Source: Hericium rajendrae (lineage: Eukaryota; Basidiomycota; Agaricomycetes; Russulales; Hericiaceae). Taken from it: a DNA stretch of 64,000 nt. A program made the translations under genes and the position numbers. The number at the start of each line of letters is the position of its first letter. Within the stretch, counting starts at the first letter, position 1. Positions 24,170-36,659 of the stretch are shown here, piece after piece. Location of the stretch: positions 496,001 to 560,000 of the forward strand of contig CM065881.1 in assembly GCA_033439255.1 (NCBI GenBank). The letters run 5' to 3'. The notes under the pieces were generated by a model, which ran no database searches, was not told where the DNA came from, and saw only the letters and a program-made list of their open reading frames with translations.

Positions 24170-25690
24170 CCATCACCCGAGATTTTGGGCCAGAGGCCCC
24201 CGCGGTGAGCGGCAACACACATCTCAAGGCTCAAATGTTCGTGGTCAATGTCAGCGCACTTCCGCTAATGTCGACGGGCGAGCACCAGGTGCAGCACAGT
24301 TCGTGCTTAGCGTGCTGAGATCGGTATGTCATCGCTGACTTCGGCGAGTTGAAAATACTCACATTCATTCCCATATCGGCCAGTTTCTGTCATCCAGAAC
24401 CCTAGGACTTTAGCCCCACAGTGAGATTCCATCCAATTGTCGAAGTCAGTGTACTTCTGCTAGCGATTCGAATTCTCGCATTGGACATCCATGCCTGCGG
24501 TTGATGCGAAGAGCGTCATTGTCAAGTTACCTCGCACAGGCACCAGCGACCTTGTCTTCTAGCCGGAAACACTCGCCTCGTGCTCCCGGTGAGTGCCTTC
24601 ACTTTCAAGTACGAGCACGCACTTACTCTAATACAGGGCATCGGGCTTGTACTGTCTATGCCTCTCCTGCTCGCGCGTGGCCTCTCCATGTCGGTATTGC
24701 GCTCCTGCGCTGCATCCGCCTGATACGCCAGAGGCGTCGTCGTCAAGTTACGCGGCATAGATCGGACACAGCCTTCAAGTTGAACACCACATCTACTATG
24801 CTGCCAACTTGCCGATAGCGCGCTCGTGTGACGTCCGAGAGCGTCATCGTCAAGTTATCTCGCGGGAGATCGCACCATGTGGCATTGCGTCTCTCCCACC
24901 GACTGTCCGCTCTCAGAAGATGAGGCCTCCGCGATGCGCCAAGGGCGTCATCATCAAGTTACATGGCGCGGGCGAAGACACGGCTGTCCCGTGCTGTCCT
25001 CCTTTCAGACAGACTCGGCGCAGACAATCGCGCTTGCGTGGTCAACACGGGCGTCATCGTCAAGTTACGGCACGCGAGATCGAGGGCGCAGTCAGCGTGG
25101 TCGTTGGCGCGCATTTCTGCGACCTTGAACTCTGCTGGGTAGATTCTCGAGGTCAGTACTTTGCTTTTCGATCACAGACAGCTGCTGACATGATCGTAGT
25201 AGGGAGCCCTGTCCAAAACCGAACCGGCGAACTTCATTTCACTCCGACGCCGTCCCCGCTGACTTGACACGCTGCCTGGTGCGGTCTTCGCGCGGGACTG
25301 CTCAGGAGCAACTTTCGCTCGTCGAAATGACACTTGCGTGGCGATCACGGGTGTCATCGTCAAGTTATGGCATGTCGGATTGAACACGGAGTCCGCATGG
25401 CCAGTGACGCGCATTTCTGCGATATAGCGTTCTCGTGGCTACGTTCTAGAGGTTAGTGGTTTATCGCTCAAATACAGACAGATATTGACCTTACAGTTGC
25501 AGCGCGTTGCTACGGACACCTTTTCCTGCCGTACCATCGCCACCTACCGACTTCGCATCGGATATCACGGGGGGCATTCGAAGCTTCCGGACACGGCGCC
25601 CGCACAAGCTCACCTTTGCGGGGATGGCGGCTTAAATCATGTTGAGCGACGGCACTGTAGAGTTACGTTACCCGACGATAGAGTCGGGCG
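24170..25690. repeat. Right inverted arm, unit 1
   Basis: The reverse complement of the left arm. It begins with an inverted copy of a GC-box module (24170-24320, matching 20460-20600). CGTCATCGTCAAGTTA motifs then lie at about 24513, 24734, 24841, 24945, 25051 and 25351. The last related motif, near 25655-25670, points the other way, mirroring the reversed first motif of the left arm. The arm is shorter than the left one, with some modules missing. Confidence 0.75.
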
Positions 25691-26600
25691 TTATGTGGAG
25701 GCGGCAGCAAGCCCGCGGGTGCGTGTGGAGGTGGGAGGGTGTCGAGACCGACGAGCATCGCAACTCTAGGCCGGGGGATCAGTTGCCGGTGTGAATGCCG
25801 CGCTCGTTGCGACGCCGGTGTTGGGGCCAGGATCCCGCACACGAGTCCTGGGTGCGATCTGACATGTGCGCCCGGCATGAGACATGGCCGCGTCGGCAAT
25901 CCTGCACGGAATTGCGGGCAGGCGATCGTCATGAGCGCGGTAGAGGACCCGCTGGAATGGGCTGCCACGCTGAGCGACCGCTGGCTGAAGGCCAGAGCAC
26001 GGGACAACGGCCTTGCTATCGCGCGGGCATTCTGGCCAATGTGGAACATCGCGACGCGGTGTAGGCTGACAGGCTTGAGCACGGCTGGTGTGAAGCCCCC
26101 GCGGGTGGGCTGAGCTAATGACTTAAGTGCGGCGCACTGAGCGAGGCGAGGGACGCGGGGTTCCTGTCATTGGATCGGGCGATGTGCGATGACGACGGTC
26201 GTAAGAATGCCTTCCGGCAGACACCCACGGCGTCCCTGGAGGCAGACGGTACAGGGCCTCGAGCACTGTGCATGCAGACCCGCCTGTCTTGCTCGATATC
26301 GCGTAAACTCGTTCCTCTGAAGTCTCGTGCCTGGTCCTCGTTCTGTGGCCGTACGGGTCCCGGGGGTATCGCATAGCGTGCGCAAGGCTCGCGTTCTCAT
26401 CAAGCGGCTTTGCGAGGGCGACGTGTCGGTATGCCTTGAAAGCAGCATCGGGGCGGGGGCCGCGAAAAGTCCTGCCGGTGATGTTCAAAGGCGCGATAAG
26501 CTGTAATTCAGGCTGAGTTCGATGATCAGAGGTAGCCTGTGGACACGCGCACCTTGCATGGTCCTGTCCGCGCAGTACAGGACGCCCTTCGGCTTCAAAG
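25691..26600. other. GC-rich part between right arm and satellite, unit 1
   Basis: Conserved with 38241-39200 in unit 2. A plus-strand frame near 25860-26113 reads somewhat like protein (DPLEWAATLSDRWLKARARD) and is partly kept in unit 2, but it is short, has no recognisable domain and diverges by indels. No supportable gene. Confidence 0.4.
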
Positions 26601-27900
26601 GGCATGTGCGGGAATGCATTGAAATGCCTTGAAGCGGCATTCCAAGCGTCGGGGTCGCTGAGCCGCACCAAGTGACTTCATGAACGTGTCGCTCCGGACG
26701 TCAGAACAAGCCAAAACGGCTGTATCGCCGTGTCTGAGCTCCAAGGCGGACGAGCAGGAATGCCTTGCAGCGCCGTATTGAGGACAGCGCTTCCTGCGCT
26801 CCACTTCAGCGAGTCGAGAAATGTGTTGCTCAGCGAGTCGGACAGCACCGAAACGGCTGTGTCACGAGTTGAAAGCCGCGATCAGCTCCAGGGTATGCTC
26901 TTCGGGATGCGCCAAATCGCCTCGGAATGCTGAAGCGAAGTGATCGCTCAGTGCGCGCAGTCATAGCGACTTGAAAATGTGTCGGGCATCGCGTCGGGAG
27001 GTGCTGAAACGGCGATATCGCCATATTACTGCCGGGGCGCGGGTAAGCGAAAGTGCGCCAAAACGCTTTGCAGCGGCGTATCAAAGCCAGCGGGGGCGTG
27101 CGCAATACCAACGAGTCGGGGCGCGTGTTGCTTGATGAGCTATGCCACGCCGAAATGGCTGTATTGCGGGTCGAAGGGAGCGGGGTACACGGATCGGGAT
27201 GGACCAAATCGCCTCGGAACACCGAAGCGAAGCAGCCATTCGGTGCGGGCAGTCGTAAAGACACTGGAAATGTGTCGGCCATCGCGTCGGATCGCGTCAA
27301 AACGACGCTATCGCCCTATCACTGCCGGAGGGCAGGTGAGCGAAAGTCCGCCAAAACGCTTTCTAGGTGCGTACCAAAGCCACCGGGGGGTGCGCGCAAT
27401 ACCAAAGAATCGGGCCGCATGTCGTTTGACGAGCTTCACCGCGCCAAACCGTCTATATCGCGAGCCGAAGGCGGCGGGGTCCACGGCTCGGGATGCGCCA
27501 AATCGCCTCGGAACGCCGAAGCGACTGAACCATTCAGTGCGTGCAGTCGTAACGACACTGGGAACGTGCCAATCATCGCGTCGGACGGCGCAGAAACGGC
27601 GATATCGCCGTATCACTGCCGCGGGGCACGCAAGTGGAAACACGCCAAAACGCCTCGCAGCGCCATATCAAATCCCGCGCGGGGTGCGCTCGATATCACC
27701 GAGCATGGGAATGTGTCGTTTGATGAGCGGCGCTGCGTCAGAGCGTCTGTATTGCGAGTCGGAGGGGCGGGGCGGGCAGAGCGGGATGCGCCCAGTTGCG
27801 TCGGAACGCCGAAGCGACTGCACCGGCCGACGCGCGCAGATGCAGCGAGACGGGAACATGTCTCTCGCGATGTCGGATCGTGGCAGCGCGGCTGTAGGGC
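26600..27900. repeat. Satellite of about 293-bp units made of about 147-bp halves, unit 1
   Basis: The landmark CAAATCGCCTCGGAA starts near 26913, 27204, 27498 and (diverged) 27791, giving spacings of 292-294 bp. Within each unit the halves resemble each other: GAAACGGCGATATCGCC in one matches GAAATGGCTGTATTGCG in the other, about 147 bp away. Long frames are open on both strands here, but three frames at once are open and none matches a protein, so I read the whole as satellite DNA. Confidence 0.8.
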
Positions 27901-28452
27901 GGGATGAACGGGGCGATGAGCACGAGTGAGGATGGCCGCACCTGCAAAGGCGGCTGCGCCTCGATGTCTCCATGTCGGCGGACTTTCCCCTTTCTGAATC
28001 GCACACGGTCAGGCGCTGATGCAGAGATTGTACTGCGGGGACGAGGGTGGGGGCGCTCGATGTGCGCGGTGTGCGGTGTTCGAGTAACGCACCGTGCTCT
28101 CTCACTGGTGCTGCGTGCGGACTTGAAGCACATCGGAGATCGGTCGCGTCTCGCGCGAGCTACATGTAGTCCATGTCGGTATGTGTGCCGGGGGAGTGTA
28201 CGAGGGCGGGACATGAGCGCAGAGGCAGACATGTTGTGGTTGGAGTATAACTGAAGACGCCGCAGGTGCGCGCGCGCAGACGGTCAAGTCACCGCGATGC
28301 TGCCCCGAGCGTCGAAGTCCGAGTCTCCATCCGAGCAGAGAAAAAGATTGTGATTACGGTATATATTACGAGTGTGTCTACGATCTGCCTAATCTACGTA
28401 TTCTAGCAGCTGCGGGATATGTAAACCTATTTATTTTGAACCCAAGACCTCC

Positions 28453-30158
28453 CTATGCCCACCGAATTTCAGTCCACATGAGCGGGCCAAACACGACACA
28501 CGCCGTCCAGAACTGCACGCACACGCATGAGCACGCGTCGTCGCAATATCAAAAAAACTGCACTCACGACGCGGAAGGCCTTGATGACGAGCAGCGGGTA
28601 CTGGTCGAGGCGCGGCGCGACGTAGGTCGGCTTGTCGGCGCCCGGCGCGTAGACGGGCCGCGGGTGAGTGAACATGACCCAGAGGGAGTAGAAGGCGACG
28701 GCGAAGAAGTGCCTGAAGAGCACGACGGGGTCGGGCGCGATGCTGTGCGGCAGTCAGGATGCGGCAGCAGCAGATAATAAGAGAGCACGCACGCGGAGAG
28801 CAGAAGCACGGGTCCGCGGACGCAGTCGCCGCCGCGCTCGAAGTACTTGAAGCACCCGGTTCGCAAGACTTCGAGGCACTCGTCTACAGGCGCATGAGCG
28901 CGACTCGCATTGATATAAGAGACCAACGCACCGTCCGCGCCAAAGAGGTCGTACAGCGCGACGCTGAGAATGTTGACCGTCGACGCAAGCCGTTTACGCG
29001 CCCAGTGCCAGCGGTGCAGCTCACGGGAGACGCGCGCCCAGTCGGCGAGGTCGGGCACGTCGGCGAGCAGGGCGGACAGCAGGACGACGTCGTGGAAGGC
29101 GACGGTCATGCCGCCGCCGGTGAGCGGGTGACGCATGTTCCAGGCGTCGCCGAGGAGAATGGCGCCCTCCCTCGTGTGTACACCCTGCTCCGTGGGCGGG
29201 AGGAAGGAATTGGGCATGCGGCGGAGGCGGTCCTTGTCGAGGGCGGCCTGGATGGGGAGGTGCAGGGCGGCGGGGAGCTCGGGGACGATGTGGGTGAGGA
29301 TGTGCGACTGGGGGGCAGTGAGCGCTGGGCGGGGTGCAGGAGGAAAAGGCATACCTTGAGATCGGAAGGGAGCGGTTGCTTGACGTCGACGAGCATGCGG
29401 GTATCGTGCTCGCCGATCTGGTATAGCAGCACGGGGCCTTGTCCCTTGACGAGACAGACGGTGCCATGCTGGGGAATGGGGAGTTGCGCATCCTCGAGGA
29501 CGACGCCGACGAAATGGCTCTTGGTCTGGGGCTTGATGGCGGCCTTGCCCATGACGGCGGAGCGGAAGTTGGAGAAACAGCCGTCGGCGATGACGACGAG
29601 GTCGGCGAAGAACGCCTCCTTCTCTGCGTCAGTCCCCGCAGACGTCTCTTTCTCCGCAGACGCCTCCTTCTCCGCAGACGTCTCCTTCTCCGCGCCAGTC
29701 CCTGCGTCTTTCCTGGTGGCCTTCACGCCTAGCACGCGCCCCGTGAACTGGCATTCGATCAGGTCCGACACCGTCGCCTCGATGACCTCCACGCCCGGCG
29801 CCGCGCGCGCCTTCTCGCGCAGCTTCATTATGAAGCCTCCGTGGTGGAATGAGCGGCCCTCCGCGTCATCCGGGTACGGAATGTGGACTGTCTTGCCATC
29901 GTGCACGACGCAGTAGCCGTGTACTGGGACGGCGTCGATGCCCTCGAGGCAGTCGGCCATGCCGAGGTCGCGCAGAGCGGTGACGCCGCCCGGCTGCAGG
30001 AGCTCGCCGACGATGCGGTCGGGTTCAGCGAGTGAACGCTCGAGCAGTGCGATACGGAGGGGTTTCTCGCGCGACGAAGATGGACGCGACAGCGCGTGCG
30101 CGAGGGCACATCCGACGACGCCGGCGCCGACGATGAGGACGTCGTAGGGTGAGGAGTT
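28453..30158 (-). CDS. ERG1: Squalene epoxidase ERG1, copy b (usual start codon lost)
   Basis: The exon structure is the same as in ERG1-a, and all family motifs are kept: DVLIVGAGVVG, HGGFIMKLREKA, GDAWNMRHPLTGGGM, GCFKYFERGGDCV, and a C-terminal end EIRWA. The codon that is ATG in copies a and c is AAC here (30158-30156, QQNSSPYDV). The frame stays open upstream to an ATG near 30485, which would add over 100 residues of no family character. The next internal ATG would remove the FAD motif. The sequence just upstream also differs from copies a and c. The acidic insert is shorter and different (SAEKEASAEKETSAG). It may be silent, N-terminally extended, or started from an unseen upstream exon. 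Confidence 0.85.
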
Positions 30159-30521
30159 TTGCTGGCGGAGTTCTGATAGAGTTCTGGCGATGAGACAGAT
30201 AGGCCGTGGACGGGAGGAGTCGAGACGAGCCCAAGACTGGGTGATTCTCGCGGTGGTGGTCTCATTGTAGCGAGTGGAGAGAGCGGAAGCAACGCGATCG
30301 AGGACGAGGACGTTTATTGGTCCAAATGGGTCCACCTTCCTCGGTGCCTGGGCGCTTCGTGGACTGGGCGCCCGTTTCTTGTTTCCTGCCAAGTCCCGCT
30401 GCCCAATGGCGTCTCGCGGTTGTTTCGACTTGCTCCCCACTGCCCAATGGCATCCCGCGGTTGCGTTCGAACATACCGAGGGCAAAGGTGAGACTTAGTC
30501 TTATTTCTATCTTCTAAGGAC
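30159..30521. promoter_or_regulatory. Spacer upstream of ERG1-b, partly replaced
   Basis: From about 30240 to 30521 this matches the conserved distal spacer of unit 1 (17500-17766). From 30160 to 30240 it has sequence absent from both other copies, in place of the proximal segment (GACCCTTTGAATGCAAGTGC and neighbours) shared by copies a and c. Confidence 0.55.
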
Positions 30522-30694
30522 ATGGCCCCTTGGACGCCACACACCGTCGCTTGTGCGCCGTTCAGTTCTCGCGTAGCTAGGTCGGTCTGACTGCTTTTTT
30601 TCTAGTCTCAAGTCGAGTCGAAATCCTCAAAGTCAGCACTTTCGAACTCCTCCGGCACCTCCGCCCGTCACAATACTCATCCCGACGCGCCGAT

Positions 30695-32720
30695 TTACCA
30701 GGGCGTCATCGTCAAGTTAGACGGCGCAGAACCCGCACCGCGCAGCGACAGTGGGAGCCGCCTTGTCGTGCTATTTGCAGCATCCCGGCCATATGGGAGA
30801 TCTCGAGCGACTCGCCGGAAAATCCGGACATGCAAATTTACTGCAAAGTCGGCGACAACGCGTTGAAAACGCGACAACCGTCAACGGCGCACGGGAGATG
30901 GACTCCAGCATCGAGCACGCAGATTTCCAGCCAACGAGCGATCCGAAAGACGCGGCTATGGTGGAAACAACAAACCACGGGGAACGTGGAGTCAGCACTA
31001 ACTCCGCGGAGACAGAGAATATGGAGATTGTGAGCGGAGGAGGAGAGCGACGGCGAACGGCATAAGGGATGTTGCGCGAGACGATGGGGAAGGCGATTTT
31101 GCGCGGAACGAGCGATGCCGAAACCACCTCCAGGATGAGTCCGGCGCTGGAGTTAGCTGCGGTAAGGACACGCGTAAGTAATGCCCCCGCGTTAGACGAA
31201 GATCGCGAAACTCACCATTCACAGTATATCCAGCCCGAATCGAAAGAATGCCGCGTCGCGCTCGCTCACGACGCGTCGGCATCCGACGATGCGAAAAGTG
31301 ATCACCGTCGCCCGTCTAACTTGACGATGACGTCCGGTGCGTACCGCAATGTCGAGCCGTGCAAAGGCAGCGCGAGACGCGCCTACGCCACATACTTGAC
31401 GATGACACCCTTGGGTGTCGCGCGGCCGTAAGGCACTGTGCGGGAATGTCGCGGGAGGGAAGAGAAAGGGACCATCCGAAATGAGAAGATTCGCTGCAGA
31501 AGAGTGAGTACCTGTTCGTGTCCGCAAGAGACGAATACGCTGACCTGGAGAAACAAGCTACAGCCGACCGTCGGCCAGCGATAGCGGAAGATGCCGTTGG
31601 CGTTCGCGTCTGTGGGCGTTGTCGTCGAACTTGACGATGACGCCCGAAAGATGTTGTCCGGCAGTGCGATGGCGGCGCCCTGAGTTCGCGAGAAACGGCC
31701 GCCTACGCCACGTACTTGACGATGACGCCCTCGGCGCGTCGCGCAGCATCTCGTCGGGATGGTGTCAAGTCGACGGGGATAGTGCCGAAGAGGAGGGGAG
31801 ATCGTCAGGGACAGGCTTTGCTACGGTCAGGTCAGTAGCTGCCTGTGATCGAAAAGCAAAGTACTTACCTCAAGAATTTACCCAAGCTCGAGATCGCAGA
31901 ACTGCCTGCCAACGACTATGCTGACTGCGCGCTCGATCCGCGCGCTGTAACTTGACGATGACGCCCGTGTTGGCCACATGAGCACGACTGTTAGTGCCCA
32001 GGCTGTCTGAGACGAGAACGGCGCGATGCACCCATGTCCTCACCTGCACCATGTAACTTGACGATGATGCTCTCGGCGCATCGCGTAGGCCTCTTCTTCG
32101 GAGGATGCAGAGTCGGCGATGGAGACCCAACGGTGCGATTTCCGCGAGATAACTTGACGATGACGCCCTCGGGCATCACGCGAGCACGATATCAGGAAGT
32201 TGAAAGTGCAGGGAATGGCATGTCCAACTCGAACGCGGCGCGCTACGGCGCATAACTTGACGATGACGCCTCTGGCATATCAGGCAGATATGGTGCCGAG
32301 AGTGCAGTGGGGGGATGGCGCTGGAGCAGAAACGCATAGACAGTACGAGCGCGGTGCCCTGCAGCAGACTCAGCGCCTGCTGGTATCTCGAGAACGATGA
32401 CACTGACCTGGAGCGCGAAGCCCATTTTTACAGGTCGAAGATGCCGTCGCGAGCGTGCCGTCAACTCTGCGCCAGCGCCGTCGCGAGATAACTTGACGAT
32501 GACGCTCGTCGCGTTCAATTACAGGTGCCGATGTCCAACGCGCGAGTACTACTCGTCAGCGAAGCCCGCTGACTTCGACAATCTGGTCCTCGAGCATAGA
32601 TCCTCGCTCGCCACGGGGCCGACATCCCATGATTCTGCGGGACAGAAACCGGCCAATCTGGGTATCAAGGTAAGTATAGTGTCGACTCGGCGAATTAAGC
32701 GACAACATACCGATCTCCGC
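30695..32720. repeat. Left inverted arm with AACTTGACGATGACG array, unit 2
   Basis: The first motif, GGCGTCATCGTCAAGTTAG near 30701, is reversed. AACTTGACGATGACG-type motifs then follow near 31319, 31394, 31627, 31712, 31949, 32053, 32148, 32254 and 32489. Several modules present in unit 1 are missing, so the arm is about 0.4 kb shorter. Confidence 0.75.
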
Positions 32721-35090
32721 ACACAAGCACGCGCCCATCGACGTCAGCGGAAGCTCGCTGACGTCGACCACGAACATCTGAGCCTTTGGGCGTGTGTTGC
32801 CGCTCGCCGCGGGGGCCTCTGGCCCAGAATTTCGGGCGATGAAAACCTGGAGCTCGAGAGCCAAGGTGAGCGCAGATTTAACTCGATTAAACAAGTACAG
32901 ACTCACCTATTTTCTACTTCCAGCAGCCAAGAGCACGCGCTGGGCTGCGCCCAGCGTTCATGGCCGCATTGACCACGTCTATAGAAGCCCGCTGACATCT
33001 GCTTCGATGCTTTGACGTTCGAGCGCGCATGCCGCTCGGCGCGGGCTTCAAAAGGTTTGAGAATTTGGTAGAAAATGTCTGCAATTCAAATGACCGGTAA
33101 GTATGAAGCCAATACGGCAAATCTCGCAGTAGATACTTACGTTTGGTGCAGGCGTCGCGCGGGGCTGCGCCCCGCGCTCGCAGTCAACATCAGCGGAAGC
33201 CCGCTAATGTGGTCTCCGTACGCCTTGTCCTAATGACCAGTAGGCCGCTCGGCGCGGGCCACTGAATTTTGGAATTTTGGGTGCACAGAGCGGGTTTCTG
33301 GGAGGTCTGGTGAGTCTCAAGTCCTCTCGACTATTCCCAACTGAAAACAACTTACGGACAGACACGATCGCACTGTTGGTGCCTTCAGAATTCGTGTCAC
33401 GCACGCGTGAAGGTCTCCGGTGGGCTGCGCCCACCTCCCGTCAAGAGGAACTTGAGCGTCGAACCGACGCTCACGTCATAGGCCTTCTCCTATGGACCAG
33501 TAGGCCGCTCGGCGCGGGCCACTGGATCCTGGAATTTTGGCAACCGATGATCGATTTCTGAGTGTTTAGGCGAGTCTTAGGCTGTCCCGGCTAGTTATCA
33601 CTGAGATTCACTTACAGGCAGACAAAATGCGCCTTCAGAATGGGCGCAGGGGATCCAGCGGGCTCCGCCCGCCTCCCGCCAAGTGCGATGTGAGCGTCAG
33701 ACCGACGCTCACTTCGCAGGCCTTGTGCTAGAGACCGGTAGGCCGCTCGGCGCGGGCCTCTGGACCCTGGAATTTTGGAGCCGAAAAGTCGATTTCTGAG
33801 TGTCAAGGTGAGCCTCCGGCTGGCTCGGGTAGTTATGGCTAAAACTCACTTACGGGCAGACGAAATGCGCCTTCAGAACTCGCGCAAAGCACGCGCGGAA
33901 GATCCGGCGGGCTCCGCCCGCCTCCCGCCAAGCGCGACGTGAGCGTCAGACCGACACTCACTTCGCGGGCCTTGTCCTAGAGACCGGTAGGCCGCTCGGC
34001 GCGGGCCTCTGGATCCTCGAATTTTGGCACCAAAAAGTCATTTTCTGAGAGTCCAGATGAGTGCTCTTTTAGCTCGGCTGATCGCGATGGAAATTTGACT
34101 TACGGGAACACAGAGACGCAGCGCGCACACTCCCAGCCTTCGCCACATACTATCTGAAGGCGTCCGTCGGGCTACGCCCGACTCCGCGCGCGAAACACTT
34201 GCAGAAGACACGGACCGAGTGCCAGCGCGGAACGCAACGCACCGCGCACGCTGGGCTCTGCCCAGCAGCGCCCAGGCGACGTCGATGCCGACAAGGCCTT
34301 AACATCGAAGGGCGAGATCTATGAGCGAGTTGCCGCTCGGCGCGGGCCTTTGAACTTTGGAAAATCAGCGATAAAAAGTAGATCTTTGTGAACACAGGTG
34401 AGTGTTGGAGATCTCGGCTAAGTACGTAGTAAAGCGACATACCAGGATGCAGAATGTGCCGCACATGGCACAAGAAAGCACACAGCGAAAGAGTACATCG
34501 GGCTGCGCCCGAAGTATGTTAAGCGGCACCCGTGCGCGACGTCCGCATCAACCAACTGTCGATACTGACGAAGACTTGTTCTCTCGGCATGTTCGCCGCT
34601 GCCGCGGGGTGCTGTAACCTCGAAGAAATGATCTTTTTGAGGGCCAGTGAGTCCTTGGTTTTCTTGGCTCATTCGACTATGAAACACTCACAGAAAGCAA
34701 TCGCGCACTTCTTTGTGCACCGATGCCATGCAACCAAATTGTCTGCGAGCAAACGGCTTGAGCCGGGCTATCGTGCGGCTCCATTGCATTCGAGTCAGCA
34801 TCAAGGGAGACGTGTCGACATTCACTCCGAGTGCGGTATGCTTCGCCGCTCCCTGCGGGGTGTTCGAAGCTGGAAAATATGCACCCAAAATGGGCCCAGT
34901 AAGCCTCGATTCTATTCAGCTACATCACAATGAAGGACTCACGCAACTGCAGAATGCATCAGCAACAGAGCAGGGCCGCACTCGGCTCCGGTATGCGCGC
35001 ATGACTTCAGCATCAGCAGGTCTCGCTGACACTGACTTCGAAAAGGTGATGAAGATATATCTTCGAAAACATTTCGTGAGTGTCCAATTG
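32720..35090. repeat. Array of hairpin-bearing exon-intron modules, unit 2
   Basis: The same module series as 20400-22560. Hairpins with GGGC-TNC-GCCC cores lie near 32937, 33160, 33420, 33660, 33909, 34165, 34251 and 34499, with GC boxes (GCCGCTCGGCGCGGGCC) near 33243, 33503, 33742, 33989 and 34333. Several hairpins differ from their unit 1 partner on both arms at once. Confidence 0.8.
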
Positions 35091-36650
35091 ATTTTGTATG
35101 ATTGTGTGGACGGCACGTACCCAACGGGATCTGAGCGCATGGACAATGCCCTTGACTGATCTCGTGGCAGAAAAGCGTGAACAACAAATACACATGCTGT
35201 CCGTGCACTGCATTCCATGCTCGTGCTCCAGTAGCATCAAACTGGACTACGAAGTGCTCGACATCATTCTCGCAGCCCTCTGAGCATCCCCCTCGGGGAC
35301 TGGGAAAAAAAGAACCCCTCTGAGTATCGCATCTGTAGACGGGTGGGAACACAAAGACTCACATGCCATGAGAGACTTCCAGGCCAAAGACATTGACTGC
35401 GAACAAAGGGGACGTTGTTCGGGGGGACGAGCGGGAGGTAGATGTGGGAAAGCAGAAGAACAGCCGTGAGTCCGGGCAACGAGCCTTATACCACCCATGC
35501 GGAGGAACAGGTGTTCCTCCGCGCTTTCTGCCGGAGCCTTAATCTCCGGTAAATCTGTAGTTACTTACGTGCATCGTGAGGTCTCCGCGCTCCGATCAGA
35601 TCCTCATCCTGCTGTGTAATGCGAGATATCTCTCAGAGACATATTCCCTACAGACCCTCTATTTTATTACTTCTGCCTGTCAAACACAGACTCGTGACTA
35701 TTGTAGTCTGCAATTAGTACTCACAATGAGAGCCTTTCAATTTCACTCTAACTCTGAAAGTGGTGATTTTTCTCGACGTGTGAAGCCCGAGTTCTTGGCC
35801 GAAGTGCATGATCATATGGATGCTTCGTTGCAGTACGCCGCGGTTCAGCATTCTCAAGCTCTCGCAAAATGCCATGTCCTCAGCATTCCTTGCTACACTC
35901 TAACTCTACTCATGACTTCCTTCCATTTTATTTGCATAATATGATCACTATTGAAGATAGGTCAGTAAATGCTATTTTTGAGACAATGTGTTGCCACCGT
36001 CGGACATCCTGATCGGTCTTGTACCGAAGTAGCGCCAAGCATTCTTCCAATGCTCTCGGTCGTGCATGTTCTTCCTGCAAAGAATTATTGATAAGAAATC
36101 TCATATCTTATGCATCCCATTCAAACATTGACTTGAATTGTCTATGCAGGGATATATTTTATATCTTGTCCATGGTCTCAGAATCCATCATCTCCATTCT
36201 TCGAGATGGGGACCCTTTCTCCGTTGCGAAAATCAGGTCAGCAGCTTCGGTGTTAGATGGCCGAGTATCATCATCCATCATTAGCAATTTTGGAAGGACC
36301 TATCCTGCCGTCATGAGCTGCCCATCACTTGCATTCTTCGTACTTTCTCAAGGCCACTCAGAATATCTCTATCTACTCTGAGACCATCCACAAAATTAAG
36401 GCATGTGGTCCTCCGCTCAGACAAACAATCTGCATGGATGGAATTCTGAGGCAACAACCGGAAATGAGCTAATTCGGCTGACAGCCAACCAATAGGTAAC
36501 AGCCAAGCACTTGTGCTATTTACGGGCACGGAAAATCATGACAGAGCCCGTGTTTCAAGGAGGGGATCTTACGTTGCCTCGGAAGATCCTCAGGCCTTCC
36601 GACAACTGGCTTTGCTTTTAGCTGCAATGTTGCTGTCCATCGCACGTGCA
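35091..36650. other. Central part of the block with double hairpin, unit 2
   Basis: Collinear with 22561-24160. The double hairpin lies at 35499-35551, with an 11-bp stem (arm GCGGAGGAACA) and the CCGGAG/CTCCGG stem. No gene is supported. Confidence 0.45.
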
Positions 36651-36659
36651 TTCCTGACC

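Larger units (their letters stand above)
15430..28330. repeat. Segmental duplication unit 1 (ERG1-a plus 11-kb block)
   Basis: This is the first of two full copies of a tandem unit of about 12.7 kb. Its parts recur in the same order and orientation in 28330-40920: ERG1 on minus, divergent spacer, left arm, exon-intron modules, centre, right arm, GC-rich part, satellite. The start of the unit recurs a third time at 40920-42905. The copies differ by many substitutions and small indels along their whole length, so they are real paralogues of some age and not an assembly echo. The left limit is set by shared sequence around GATTACGGTATATATTA next to the ERG1 stop. Confidence 0.85.
30522..35090 (+). 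ncRNA. Putative spliced, repeat-built noncoding transcript, unit 2
   Basis: The counterpart of 17767-22560. The first intron (30553-30605, 53 bp) is at the same place and of the same length as in unit 1, after ATGGCCCCTTGG. Further conserved introns include 31174-31224 (GTAAGT, CTCAC, CACAG) and those of the hairpin modules, such as the one near 32864-32922 (AAG|GTGAGC...TTCCAG). Splice signals are kept although exon sequence has drifted and exon lengths are not in phase. Confidence 0.4.

Noticed and set aside
26979-27929. Plus-strand open frame of 316 codons, with an overlapping 284-codon frame and several minus-strand frames
   Set aside because: It lies wholly in the 293-bp satellite. Several frames are open together, the amino-acid composition is extreme and the copy in unit 2 does not keep the frame. 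This is expected of GC-rich tandem repeats.
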